Shown in pieces: positions 6,908 through 6,952 of a DNA stretch of 6,952 nt. This DNA is from an uncultured Bacilli bacterium (lineage in GTDB: Bacteria; Bacillota_I; Bacilli_A; RFN20; CAG-631): positions 1 to 6,952 of the forward strand of contig CAKPZU010000110.1 in NCBI GenBank assembly GCA_934215405.1. Reading direction: 5' to 3'. Both the position numbers and the translations under genes were made by a program. Numbering within the stretch: position 1 is the first letter of the stretch; every line of letters starts with the position of its first letter. The notes under the pieces were generated by a model that saw only the letters and a list, made by a program, of their open reading frames with translations, made no database searches and had not been told where the DNA came from.

Positions 6908-6935
6908 ATTATAATATTATTAAGAATAAAAACAA
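6908..6935 (-). promoter_or_regulatory. Promoter-like sequence reading into the truncated surface-protein gene
   Basis: On the minus strand, TTGTTT (6935-6930) and a perfect TATAAT (6913-6908) are separated by 16 bases. Transcription would begin near 6901, just before the point where repeat homology starts. The rest of 6885-6952 is A+T-rich, with stops in all three minus-strand frames and no recognisable gene. In DNA of this composition a chance match is possible. Confidence 0.35.
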
Positions 6936-6952
6936 GGTTTTAAACTATTATT

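Overview
The window is strongly A+T-rich double-stranded bacterial sequence. Every complete gene ends in TAA, TGG encodes tryptophan, and starts are preceded by GGAGG/GGTGAT-type ribosome binding sites. With a peptidoglycan carboxypeptidase and InlB-type surface repeats, this points to a low-GC Firmicute, most likely a Bacilli/Erysipelotrichia or walled Mollicute-related gut lineage using the standard code. The lineage is an inference; no phylogenetic marker is present.

Layout. (1) Bases 1-1547, minus strand: a tightly packed three-gene operon. It starts with a carbohydrate-type ABC ATPase lacking the usual C-terminal regulatory domain, followed 1 base later by a two-helix membrane protein, then by an 11-base-overlapping membrane-anchored protein that runs off the left edge. 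A good extended -10 promoter sits just upstream. (2) Bases 1548-1648: divergent intergenic region. (3) Bases 1649-3907, plus strand: a lipoprotein D-alanyl-D-alanine carboxypeptidase (serine peptidase family S11), then a CofE/COG1478-type gamma-glutamyl ligase with its own promoter. (4) Bases 3915-3946: a strong hairpin terminator that can serve both convergent genes. (5) Bases 3945 to about 6884, minus strand: a long surface-protein gene made of InlB B-type (Flg_new) repeats, a long coiled-coil array of 74-79-residue repeats, and a C-terminal membrane helix. (6) Bases 6885-6952: A+T-rich noncoding DNA with a promoter-like sequence.

The most notable region is the surface-protein locus. Its recognisable domain sequence continues upstream of the longest open frame through an in-frame TAG, then stops in the middle of a repeat. 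There is no signal peptide and no convincing start codon. It therefore looks like a 5'-truncated remnant or a silent cassette rather than an intact adhesin gene. Its coiled coil has a higher-order order B-A-A-B-A-A-A, and the open frame contains exactly one cysteine per A unit and none elsewhere.

How the genes relate: the ABC cassette is probably one uptake system whose permeases would lie beyond the left edge. The carboxypeptidase trims cell-wall peptides outside the membrane. The gamma-glutamyl ligase acts in the cytoplasm, possibly on folate or another cofactor rather than F420. The sequence shows no functional link between these three units.
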